DNA of 8,415 nucleotides from assembly GCA_938082955.1 (NCBI GenBank), contig CALKDE010000407.1, forward strand, positions 1 to 8,415, written 5' to 3'. Position numbers and translations under genes: made by a program. The notes beneath the pieces were generated by a model. It did not search any database and was not told the DNA's origin. It saw only the letters and a list, made by a program, of their open reading frames with translations. Every line of letters begins with the position of its first letter. Position 1 is the first letter of the stretch. Of the stretch, positions 1-6,279 are shown one piece after another. Source of the DNA: an uncultured Pseudomonadales bacterium (GTDB lineage: Bacteria > Pseudomonadota > Gammaproteobacteria > Pseudomonadales > Pseudohongiellaceae).

Positions 1-307
1 GGTATTCGAGAAAATCAGAAACTTTAGCGATGTCGCGTAACGTGTCCGCATTAAAAATATCGGATTCACTAGACGTAGCCTCAAAGCCAACGATGAGGTA
101 TTCATTGTCACCGAAGAGCTCTATTAGGTTGTCGTATTCGAGTGCGGTTGGATCACCGGCGACGAAGTAACGTTCACTACTGTTATCGAAGGGTATGTCT
201 TTGCCCGTGAGCAGCGCGACGAGCAGGAGCGCTATCGACCCCACAATGATTGGGAGGCGGTAGGCAATAGTGAAATCTGCCCAGGCCTTGATCAAAGCCG
301 TCATCAT
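1..307 (-). CDS. MMPL/RND-superfamily exporter, N-terminal fragment (cut by window edge)
   Basis: The reverse strand gives an open frame starting MMTALIKAWADF and running off the left edge after about 102 residues. A short basic N-terminus is followed by one transmembrane segment (about residues 18-35, YRLPIIVGSIALLLVALL). A periplasmic-looking stretch then carries the pattern DNSSERYFVAGDP, and further on LFGDNEYLIVGF. This arrangement (TM1, then a D-N-S...F...DP segment, then a strand of the porter domain) is typical of MMPL-type or HAE-3 RND proteins, inner-membrane pumps for lipids or hydrophobic compounds. A GAGGGG ribosome-binding sequence lies about 6 nt before ATG at 307; a second ATG at 304 is an alternative. 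Family membership is inferred from the N-terminus only, since the conserved TM core is outside the window; the substrate is unknown. Confidence 0.75.
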   Translation of the reverse strand, partial: MMTALIKAWADFTIAYRLPIIVGSIALLLVALLTGKDIPFDNSSERYFVAGDPTALEYDNLIELFGDNEYLIVGFEATSSESDIFNADTLRDIAKVSDFLEY

Positions 308-322
308 GAAACCCCTCAACTG

Positions 323-355
323 ATAATAGGACATACCTGTCCTGCTGCTTATTAT
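323..355 (-). promoter_or_regulatory. Operator-like inverted repeat in the leader of the MMPL/RND gene
   Basis: AGGACA at 328-333 and TGTCCT at 338-343 form perfect 6-bp arms around TACC. They are flanked by ATAATA (323-328) and TATTAT (350-355), a looser outer pair. The centre is about 28 bp upstream of the exporter start codon. A dyad of this size at this place is what a TetR- or MarR-type repressor of an efflux gene would use, but no regulator gene is visible here. It could equally fold as an RNA hairpin in the 5' leader. Confidence 0.35.
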
Positions 356-393
356 TCTTTTATTCTTTGAGCGAAGAAGGCGCGTCATTAGCT

Positions 394-433
394 TCGTGGC
401 ACAGTGTAATGCCTGATGTTTACAGCGTAAAGT
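394..433 (-). promoter_or_regulatory. Weak candidate sigma70 promoter for the MMPL/RND gene
   Basis: On the reverse strand, TTTACG (4/6 match to TTGACA) is separated by 17 nt from TACACT (4/6 match to TATAAT). Both elements are weak, but the spacing is ideal and the element faces the MMPL/RND start about 90 bp away, upstream of the AGGACA dyad. In this AT-rich region such matches arise easily by chance. Confidence 0.2.
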
Positions 434-483
434 TAACGTTGTTAATATTATCTTTCAACTAAAAATTCCAAAAAACTCTATAT

Positions 484-498
484 ATAAGAATTTCTTAT
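484..498. promoter_or_regulatory. Perfect palindrome overlapping a -10-like TATAAG
   Basis: ATAAGAA-T-TTCTTAT is an exact inverted repeat with 7-bp arms and a 1-nt centre. It overlaps TATAAG (483-488), a good -10 match in the forward direction, but no acceptable -35 lies at the right distance. The half-site ATTTCTTA at 490-497 recurs exactly at 503-510, so there are two direct copies 13 bp apart. It sits between the divergent MMPL/RND gene and the small ORF at 586, and may be a binding site controlling one or both. Confidence 0.3.
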
Positions 499-585
499 GA
501 AGATTTCTTAAAGTCAGTCGATACTTCTTTTGTGCGAAATTTCGGGCCAAATCGGAACCTGAGCACCTTACGGAGTAGTCATAGT

Positions 586-774
586 ATGTCAAAGGAATCT
601 AATTTCCCCTTCGATCTGGACCTCAGTACGTTAGATACAAGCAGTATTACCAATATTCTGGGTGATATTGAAATGCATATGCCTCTCATGGAAAGTGAGG
701 GAGATGTGTCGCAATTGCTGCAGGTGAAGGACTTTTTCGAGTCCGAACTTAAGATTGAACGCCGGCTACACTGA
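586..774 (+). CDS. Small acidic protein, unknown function (62 aa)
   Basis: I do not recognise this protein. The ATG at 586 gives MSKESNFPFDLDLSTLD..., ending ...ELKIERRLH. A GGAG sits at 572-575, 10 nt before the ATG, a slightly long but usable spacing. The frame stays open upstream to a GTG at 532, but that start has no Shine-Dalgarno sequence and would add a basic, low-complexity N-terminus, so I prefer 586. There is no signal peptide, no TM segment and no cysteine. The middle and C-terminal part (about residues 20-58) looks helical and amphipathic, with many Asp/Glu and a basic tail. The N-terminal FDLDL resembles the FNLD box of some lantibiotic leaders, but the protein lacks the Cys residues such a precursor needs. 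It stands alone, with AT-rich DNA before it and about 210 bp after it. It could be a real small regulator or a chance ORF. Confidence 0.5.
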   Translation: MSKESNFPFDLDLSTLDTSSITNILGDIEMHMPLMESEGDVSQLLQVKDFFESELKIERRLH

Positions 775-987
775 CTCTGTGATCACCCATAAAATGGCCT
801 TCTAGAGCGGGTTTTCACTTTATAGAATAACTGTGTACTCCCCACCGTGCTTGGTTTATGCTGCTATGCCCTGTACTCAAAACCTTTCTTTAAAATAGGT
901 GCTTTCAGAGAAAATTTCCAGCTATAGGCATCTTTAAAGAGACTAGGCAGGATCAACACTAGGAACTCACATAAAAGGGTCATGATT
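775..987. other. Intergenic region, no gene seen
   Basis: No ORF with a credible start was found here on either strand. It contains TAAAAT at 891-896, a 5/6 match to a -10 box, but no -35 at 16-18 bp upstream. It also contains the short palindrome GTGATCAC near 780. No hairpin plus T-tract follows the small ORF, so that transcript could run on into the methyltransferase-like gene. Confidence 0.4.
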
Positions 988-1695
988 ATGAAATCCGTAT
1001 TATCTTTGCTCGCAGTTTGCAGCTTAGTCTGCAGCAGTGCCCAGGCGCTAGATATGGCCGCTCTAGAAAGAGCGATGGCAAGTCCCGATCGTCCAGCGGC
1101 AGATAAAGAAAGAGACACCAGTCGTCAAGCTCCAGCTGTATTGGACTTTTTTGGCGTGGAAGCGGGAATGACTGTGCTGGATGTCAATGCATCCGGTGGC
1201 TGGTACACAGAAGTTCTATCTTACGCCGTAGGTTCTAACGGTAAGGTGCTTATGCAGAATCGCCCAGGAGGCCGTTCTGCTGAGGCAGCGACTGCCAGGG
1301 CAGATCGACTGGCTAATGTAGATGAGTGGCTAACTGACATCTCTGATATTTCAGCGAATTCCGTGGACTTGGCTATCACAGCATTGAACTTCCATGACTT
1401 TCACAATTCCAATCCCGCCGCCGCTCAGGGCATCCTGGGTCAGGTTATGGGTGCACTAAAATCCGGTGGAATATTGGCTGTGATTGATCACGAGGGCACG
1501 CCTGGCGCAGACAATGCGACTCTACATAGAATCGCATTTGATGATGCTGTTAAGGCAGTGCTCGAATCTGGTTTCGTACTGGCAGGAGCTAGTGACTTAC
1601 TAAACAACGATGCAGACGATCATTCGGTTGGTCCATTCGATCCATCTTTGGAGCGCAATACCGATCGCATCGTACTTAAGTTTATGAAGTTATAG
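988..1695 (+). CDS. Exported predicted methyltransferase (COG4798-type, SAM-binding fold)
   Basis: The chosen ATG at 988 is 8 nt after AAGGG (975-979) and gives a clean Sec signal peptide, MKSVLSLLAV...SSAQA, with a likely signal peptidase I cut after residue 20 (AQA|LD). An in-frame ATG at 982 would be only 2 nt from that Shine-Dalgarno. The mature part is a single Rossmann-type methyltransferase domain. Motif I is VLDVNASGGWYTE (residues 63-75), a variant of the glycine-rich SAM loop. NFHDF (134-138) sits at the motif IV position and GGILAVIDHEG (160-170) at the following strand. The C-terminal DHSVGPFDPSLERNTDRIVLKF block is characteristic of this family. At 235 aa it is of normal length. 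The substrate is unknown. An exported methyltransferase fold is odd because SAM is cytoplasmic, so it may bind another ligand. It is followed by a strong terminator. Confidence 0.8.
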   Translation: MKSVLSLLAVCSLVCSSAQALDMAALERAMASPDRPAADKERDTSRQAPAVLDFFGVEAGMTVLDVNASGGWYTEVLSYAVGSNGKVLMQNRPGGRSAEAATARADRLANVDEWLTDISDISANSVDLAITALNFHDFHNSNPAAAQGILGQVMGALKSGGILAVIDHEGTPGADNATLHRIAFDDAVKAVLESGFVLAGASDLLNNDADDHSVGPFDPSLERNTDRIVLKFMKL

Positions 1696-1727
1696 TTCAG
1701 AAGTTATAGTTAAGAAGTTATAGTTTG
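1686..1727 (+). repeat. Three-copy 14-bp tandem repeat spanning the stop codon
   Basis: The core GAAGTTATAGTT plus two variable bases occurs at 1686-1699, 1700-1713 and 1714-1727 (ending CA, AA and TG). The first copy encodes the last residues and stop of the methyltransferase-like protein (K-L-stop). Because 14 is not a multiple of three, the copies place TAG at 1693, 1707 and 1721, one in each forward frame. It looks like slippage or duplication of the gene's 3' end. Confidence 0.9.
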
Positions 1728-1757
1728 TAAATTAATTAGTCCTAAACACTAATTTAC
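1725..1757 (+). promoter_or_regulatory. Candidate promoter overlapped by an inverted repeat, upstream of the ABC exporter block
   Basis: TTGTAA (1725-1730, 4/6 to the -35) and ACTAAT (1748-1753, 4/6 to the -10) are 17 nt apart. The perfect 8-bp inverted repeat GTAAATTA (1727-1734) / TAATTTAC (1750-1757) covers both elements, the geometry of a repressor-controlled promoter. Transcripts from here would start near 1760 and run through the hairpin at 1774-1801 before reaching the ABC gene. The region is AT-rich, so a chance match is possible. Confidence 0.3.
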
Positions 1758-1773
1758 AGCAAGATAGAACGTG

Positions 1774-1806
1774 AAGGGTCTTGGTGCTAACTAAGACCCT
1801 TTTTTT
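1774..1806 (+). terminator. Intrinsic terminator (possible attenuator)
   Basis: AAGGGTCTT (1774-1782) pairs perfectly with AAGACCCTT (1793-1801) around a 10-nt loop, and the 3' arm runs straight into six T (1801-1806) followed by ATTT. This is a textbook rho-independent terminator for the methyltransferase-like gene. It ends only 32 bp before the TTG start of the ABC exporter, so it could also act as an attenuator in that gene's leader. Confidence 0.85.
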
Positions 1807-1838
1807 ATTTCGAATTCAAACCCTAGTCTGAGCGTAGT

Positions 1839-3668
1839 TTGGAAAATCAAAATTCTCAAAATCCCATTAAGAAATTCCTCTCGGTATTTCAATATAGCGG
1901 AGTCGCCCTAGAGATCGTCTGGAGTACCAGTGCGAAGCTAACAATCATCATGGCGCTGACTACCTTGGCATCGGGCGTGCTGCCAGCGCTGATTGCTTCT
2001 GTGGGCGGCCTATTCGTAGACGTGGTTTCCAATGCCTTTCAAGGCGATGGCAGCAACGCAGAGAAATTACGTAGCGATGCGCTCTACTATGTCTTTCTGG
2101 AAGCCGGGTTAGTGGTACTGATGACCGGTGCCCAACGTATAAGCACAGTCTGCCAATCTATATTACGTGTGTTGTTGGGAAATAAAATCAATGTGATGAT
2201 TCTTGAGAAGGCGCTTACTCTCGAACTTGCACACTTCGAAGATGCGGAGTACTACGACAAGCTTGTGCGTGCTCGTCGTGAAGCATCCAGTCGTCCACTT
2301 AGCCTTGTTATAAAGACGTTCGACCTATTCAGAGATGTCATCGCTCTTATTACAATTGGTATATGGCTATTTCAATTCTCCCCTTATGCTGTCTTACTAC
2401 TTGGCCTTGCCGGGGTCCCAGCATTCATTGCTGAGGCGAAATTTTCGGGCGAGGCATTTCGCATACACCGCAGGCGTTCGGCCGAGCGGCGCATGCAGAT
2501 CTATCTAGAAATGGTGCTGACGCGCGAAGATGGCGTCAAGGAAGTGAAGCTGTTGCAGTTGGGCAAGATGTTCCTACAGCGCTATGTAGATATCTTTCGC
2601 AACATCTATAAAGAAGATAGATCCCTGGTTCTAAGGAGAGGCTTTTGGGGATATATTCTAGGTTTAATTGCTAGCGCGGCGTTCTACTTTGCCTATGGCT
2701 GGGTAGGTTTTGCTGCTATCGCCGGCGCCATCACTATTGGGCAGATGACGATGTACATTGCTCAGTTCCGCCTTGGCCAGAATGCCGTAACAAACAGCCT
2801 GACCTCAATAAATGGTATGTACGAAGATAATCTTTATCTATCGAATCTCACCGAGTATCTGGCGCACAAGGTGCCGGAGCATACGGGAAACAAGACGCAA
2901 GGCCCTGACCCAGCCGATGGAATTCGCTTTGAGGATGTTAGTTTTTCCTATCCCGGGGCGCAGACGCCGGCACTGAACAAGATCAACTTACATATCACCC
3001 CTGGCGAGAGTCTGGCGATTGTAGGTGAGAATGGCAGCGGTAAGACGACGCTGATTAAATTGCTTACGCGTCTGTACACTCCTACCGAGGGTCGCATACT
3101 CGTGGATGGCTTGGATTTGCAAGAGTGGGACCTTGATACCATCCGCGAAAAGGTCGGCGTGATCTTTCAGGACTTTGCTCGCTATCAATTGATCGTTGGC
3201 GAGAATATCGGAATAGGTGATGTTGATAGCATCGGCGAGGACGATCAAATTTCCGAGGCTGCACGTAAGGGTATGGCCGCGGAATTCGTGAAAGACCTGC
3301 CACAGAAATACCAGACGCAGCTTGGCACCTGGTTCAAGGACGGTCAGGAATTGTCCGGCGGTCAATGGCAGAAGATCGCGTTGTCTCGCGCCTTCATGCG
3401 CAGCAAAGCGGACATCTTAATTTTGGATGAACCCACGGCGGCTATTGACGCGCGAGCCGAGGCGGAAATCTTTGCGCACTTTGGCGACTTAACCGACAAT
3501 CGAATCTCAATAATTATTTCTCATCGATTCTCTACAGTCCGCATGGCCGATCATATTATCGTGCTAGACAAGGCGGGGGTCATGGAACAGGGCAGTCATC
3601 AACAATTGCTTGATCTGGATGGGCAGTACGCTACCTTGTTTAATCTGCAGGCAAAGGGTTATCAGTAG
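1839..3668 (+). CDS. ABC exporter, fused transmembrane and ATPase domains (half-transporter)
   Basis: This 609-aa protein has an N-terminal membrane domain (about 1-330, with hydrophobic segments near 32-62, 85-105, 163-198 and 265-305) and a C-terminal nucleotide-binding domain. The ATPase motifs are all intact: Walker A GENGSGKT (396-403), Q-loop Q444 in VIFQDF, signature LSGGQ (505-509), Walker B ILILDEP with D530 and E531, and H-loop H562 in SHRF. It is of normal length for a homodimeric type IV exporter of the MsbA/NisT general class, and has no N-terminal peptidase domain. The FQDFARYQL stretch resembles peptide-exporter NBDs of the NisT kind, but the substrate cannot be assigned. The start is TTG at 1839: an in-frame TAG at 1824-1826 excludes anything earlier except non-start codons, and the next ATG would cut into TM1. 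The Shine-Dalgarno is weak (GAG at 1830). The stop is 2 bp before the next gene's GTG, so the two are probably co-transcribed. Confidence 0.88.
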   Translation: MENQNSQNPIKKFLSVFQYSGVALEIVWSTSAKLTIIMALTTLASGVLPALIASVGGLFVDVVSNAFQGDGSNAEKLRSDALYYVFLEAGLVVLMTGAQRISTVCQSILRVLLGNKINVMILEKALTLELAHFEDAEYYDKLVRARREASSRPLSLVIKTFDLFRDVIALITIGIWLFQFSPYAVLLLGLAGVPAFIAEAKFSGEAFRIHRRRSAERRMQIYLEMVLTREDGVKEVKLLQLGKMFLQRYVDIFRNIYKEDRSLVLRRGFWGYILGLIASAAFYFAYGWVGFAAIAGAITIGQMTMYIAQFRLGQNAVTNSLTSINGMYEDNLYLSNLTEYLAHKVPEHTGNKTQGPDPADGIRFEDVSFSYPGAQTPALNKINLHITPGESLAIVGENGSGKTTLIKLLTRLYTPTEGRILVDGLDLQEWDLDTIREKVGVIFQDFARYQLIVGENIGIGDVDSIGEDDQISEAARKGMAAEFVKDLPQKYQTQLGTWFKDGQELSGGQWQKIALSRAFMRSKADILILDEPTAAIDARAEAEIFAHFGDLTDNRISIIISHRFSTVRMADHIIVLDKAGVMEQGSHQQLLDLDGQYATLFNLQAKGYQ

Positions 3669-3670
3669 GC

Positions 3671-4306
3671 GTGGAGGACCCATTCACTTATTTATTCGTT
3701 GGATTTCTCGTCTGTTTACTAGGCACTATTCCATTCGGTCCGATCAATCTGCTGGTAGCAAAGACAACACTCGACTATGACCGACGCAGCGGTATAGAGG
3801 TTGCATTCGCCGCCTCAATTATCGAGATTCTACAGGCGTTGATTGCAATATGCTTCGGCATGCTAATAAGCTCTTTCCTCGAAGCGAATGTTCTTATCAA
3901 ATTCTTTCTAGCATTCACTTTTATTGGCTTGGCCATTTTCATATTTACCCGTAAGCCAGAACCAGAAGCCTCTCTAGAGAAAAAACAAAGTAGGCCGTTA
4001 TCCTTCTTCCGAAACGGACTAATAATTGCGGGGCTGAATCCCCAAGCTGTACCATTTTGGATCTTCGCATTAGCGACAATCAGTCAGTACTTCGAATTTC
4101 ACTCTATGGGGCTGACCCTAGCTGGATTTTTGCTTGGAGTATTCATTGGTAAGTTTGTTGCTTTATACGGCTTTGTTGTAGCGAGCACTTATTTGAAAAC
4201 CCGCCTACAAGAAAGTAGTACAGTGGTTAATCGCTTGCTGGCAGGTATTTTGTTATTTATTGGTTTAAGTCAGGGGTGGAACGCGGTAAATTCCTTATTA
4301 GTCTGA
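3671..4306 (+). CDS. LysE/RhtB-family membrane exporter
   Basis: This 211-aa protein is almost wholly hydrophobic, with about six TM segments (roughly 6-28, 43-68, 75-93, 114-138, 146-172, 187-206). The family marks are LGTIPFGPINLLVAKTTL in the first helix (the P-x-G-P motif, residues 21-24) and GLNPQAVPFW (121-130), which matches the conserved N-P-x-A at the start of the second half. LysE/RhtB proteins export amino acids or related small molecules, usually by proton antiport; the substrate here is unknown. The GTG at 3671 begins 2 bp after the ABC exporter's TAG. The nearest purine-rich site is AAAGGG (3653-3658), about 12 nt away, so expression probably relies on coupling to the upstream gene. 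A loop rich in Glu and Lys (95-107) separates the two halves. Confidence 0.82.
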   Translation: MEDPFTYLFVGFLVCLLGTIPFGPINLLVAKTTLDYDRRSGIEVAFAASIIEILQALIAICFGMLISSFLEANVLIKFFLAFTFIGLAIFIFTRKPEPEASLEKKQSRPLSFFRNGLIIAGLNPQAVPFWIFALATISQYFEFHSMGLTLAGFLLGVFIGKFVALYGFVVASTYLKTRLQESSTVVNRLLAGILLFIGLSQGWNAVNSLLV

Positions 4307-4325
4307 CAAGAGCCCTTTTAAGCGA

Positions 4326-4682
4326 ATGCCTAAATCTCAGCAGCCCAATGAGAAAACCCTGAAAACGCCGGACGCTGTGAAGTTTGGTAAGGATCTGCGT
4401 GGTATCGTCAGAGCGCGGACTCGTCTGGCTGTCTGTTTCTGGACTCTACCGGTGTATGTTGTGTCGATCTGGATGCTGCTTAACAATGGGCACAGCATTG
4501 ATTCTATGATGTGGATTTACATGGCTGTCTACGCTGGTTTTGCAATCGACATGTCGATGAAAAATTGTCCTAACTGTCGCAAACAATTTTATGTGAAGAG
4601 CATTTTTCTGAATTTGTTAACCAAGCAATGCGTGCATTGCGAACAGACATCGTCTCCTACCGAATCTCCCCCGAAAGACTAG
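4326..4682 (+). CDS. Small two-TM membrane protein with C-terminal zinc-ribbon-like motif
   Basis: I do not recognise a named family. The 118-aa product has a polar, Lys-rich N-terminus (1-33), two TM segments (about 34-52 and 60-77), and then CPNC (C81, C84) and CVHC (C102, C105) separated by 17 residues. That is the spacing of a zinc ribbon or rubredoxin-like knuckle. The tail after C105 is polar and rich in Ser, Thr and Pro. With two helices, both ends would face the same side, most simply the cytoplasm, where the four cysteines could bind Zn2+. The start ATG at 4326 is 19 bp after the LysE-family stop; the Shine-Dalgarno is weak (AAGAG about 13 nt upstream). It is probably the last gene of the ABC-LysE transcript. 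It could be a sensor, assembly factor or accessory subunit for one of the two exporters. Confidence 0.7.
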   Translation: MPKSQQPNEKTLKTPDAVKFGKDLRGIVRARTRLAVCFWTLPVYVVSIWMLLNNGHSIDSMMWIYMAVYAGFAIDMSMKNCPNCRKQFYVKSIFLNLLTKQCVHCEQTSSPTESPPKD

Positions 4683-4698
4683 ATCGCTCCTAAGACTG

Positions 4699-6279
4699 CT
4701 AATTTCCTTGGCGAATCATGCGTAGAAGCTCAATCAGCCTAGGTGGCTGACCGGTGCGCAGTACACCCATGCGAAAAACCTTGCCGCAAAGCCACAGAAC
4801 GAAGACGGTGCTAAGAAGTAATACAACGGTGGTGCCAACCACATCGATAAGTGGCGGATCGGCAGCTGCGCGATTCATCATGAGGTAGGGAGTAAATAGA
4901 GGGAACCAGGACATGATTCTCACTATCGTATTGTTCGGATCGCGAACCACAAACACCATCATCGCGAGCGGGATCACTTGAATCATGATCATCGGCATCA
5001 TCATCGCCTGTGCTTCTTTTAAGGTATTACACAGACTCCCTATTGCTAGAAACACACCAGAGTAGAGCGCATAACCCGCGAAATAATAGAACACAAACCA
5101 GGGGATTAATTCAGAGCCGAGAATAACTTCTAGTATTTGACCTATAAGTTCTGTCTGACTGCTCTGATAGAGTGTGATAAACAGGAAAAATGAAAGTAAC
5201 CATACCGCTATAGTCGTCAATCCTGATAAACCAATACCTAGGAGTTTTCCCATCATCAGTTCGCCGGCAGTCACAGAGGCGAGCAACACTTCAATGATGC
5301 GATTCGACTTCTCTTCTATCGTATTGCTTAGCAGGTACTGGACACTCTGCATTAATGACACAAACATCAGATAGACGAATCCGATTGGCGCGAGTTGCTG
5401 AAAGGTGTCTGCTACGCTTACCTCCTCCTCTCCAATGGCTGCTGTCGGATCGAGCTGGCTAATGGGCATGCGTGTGCGTTGCACATCGCGGACGACCTGA
5501 TTGTCTACTCCCAAGTCTATGTATTCGCGATTACGAATCTCTGAATTGATACTACTAATAATGGCATCTGGTAGGCGAGAGTCTGTGAGGTTTCTCGCCC
5601 AATACTGAATACCTGTCGGTCGCCCGGCTGGCTGAGGAATAACGCCCGGGCGCGAGACATCTTCATTCACGTTGTCAGGAATGAGAATTAATGCGAATAG
5701 ATCGCTGGGCTGTGAATCCACTATTAGCTTTCTATCGCCACTGAGATACGGTCGAAGCGCCTGCGCTATCTCTTCGGGCGTTGCCGAGCTATCGATACCT
5801 TCGGGTAGTTCCGCGGAGATAAACTGGCGTGAGGGCTGCTCAAAAGGCGGTATCTCTTCCTTTAGCGCTGGGCGTGCGATTGTCAGAGCGAAATTCAGGC
5901 CGCCACTGTCTAACCATTGTTCCAGTGCTGCTACTTCGTTGGCATCGGCGCCGTCTATTAATTGGTCCGCCGGATTCGTTTGTCCGGCGGCCGTTAGGTC
6001 GAGATTGGACTCCTTGCGATTCTCTATTAAGTAGCTTACGAACTCCCCTAGAATTCGTCGCTGGTGCTCGCGCTCTATTGCTGTTTCTACAGCTGCTGTG
6101 TACTCACCTGATTGATCCACCAAGATGTAATATCGAGTAGGGGTCGCATTGGAGAGAGTAGTCTGCAGAAAATAAACGGCCGTAAAAATTAGGGGAAAGA
6201 TTAAAATTCCCGCCCAGAATCCTTTAGTCTTAACGTTTTCCATGTATTCGCGCCAAGCTATCAATCGAATCATGTTCAT
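4699..6279 (-). CDS. natB: ABC-2 type exporter permease (NatB-like)
   Basis: This 526-aa protein is the membrane partner of the ATPase encoded just upstream. It has a TM helix near residues 22-40, then a long extracytoplasmic domain (about 41-292). A C-terminal bundle follows, with helices near 296-318, 344-371, 391-415, 424-445 and 478-499. The conserved ABC-2 permease motif IEEKSNRIIEVLLASV (321-336) and the LMMGKLLGIG that follows are diagnostic of the COG1668/NatB group. B. subtilis NatB exports Na+; here the substrate is inferred only, and a general drug or lipid export role is possible. The soluble domain is larger than in NatB, which is itself shorter overall. The start ATG at 6279 shares the ATGA overlap with the ATPase stop and has AAGGAG 11 nt upstream, so the pair is translationally coupled. 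The symbol is by family resemblance. Confidence 0.82.
   Translation of the reverse strand: MNMIRLIAWREYMENVKTKGFWAGILIFPLIFTAVYFLQTTLSNATPTRYYILVDQSGEYTAAVETAIEREHQRRILGEFVSYLIENRKESNLDLTAAGQTNPADQLIDGADANEVAALEQWLDSGGLNFALTIARPALKEEIPPFEQPSRQFISAELPEGIDSSATPEEIAQALRPYLSGDRKLIVDSQPSDLFALILIPDNVNEDVSRPGVIPQPAGRPTGIQYWARNLTDSRLPDAIISSINSEIRNREYIDLGVDNQVVRDVQRTRMPISQLDPTAAIGEEEVSVADTFQQLAPIGFVYLMFVSLMQSVQYLLSNTIEEKSNRIIEVLLASVTAGELMMGKLLGIGLSGLTTIAVWLLSFFLFITLYQSSQTELIGQILEVILGSELIPWFVFYYFAGYALYSGVFLAIGSLCNTLKEAQAMMMPMIMIQVIPLAMMVFVVRDPNNTIVRIMSWFPLFTPYLMMNRAAADPPLIDVVGTTVVLLLSTVFVLWLCGKVFRMGVLRTGQPPRLIELLRMIRQGN

Noticed and set aside
532..585. GTG at 532 as the start of the small ORF
   Set aside because: There is no Shine-Dalgarno sequence before it, and the added segment is unlike a conserved N-terminus; ATG 586 has GGAG upstream.
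864..1118. Reverse-strand 84-codon frame across the start of the methyltransferase-like gene
   Set aside because: It overlaps the clear signal-peptide coding region on the other strand and has no support from motifs or a ribosome-binding site.
2988..3365. Antisense open frames of up to 125 codons within the ABC exporter gene
   Set aside because: They lie opposite the strongly conserved ATPase domain, have no ribosome-binding site and show no recognisable motif; they are by-products of the codon pattern of the real gene.
4625..4640. GCAATGC-GT-GCATTGC inverted repeat as a terminator
   Set aside because: It lies inside the coding sequence for the second CxxC pair, has no T-tract after it, and the loop is too small; most likely a coding coincidence.
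5672..6140. Forward-strand open frames of 100-120 codons opposite the NatB-like permease
   Set aside because: Low-complexity Ser/Arg/Pro-rich translations with no motif, fully inside a real gene on the opposite strand.
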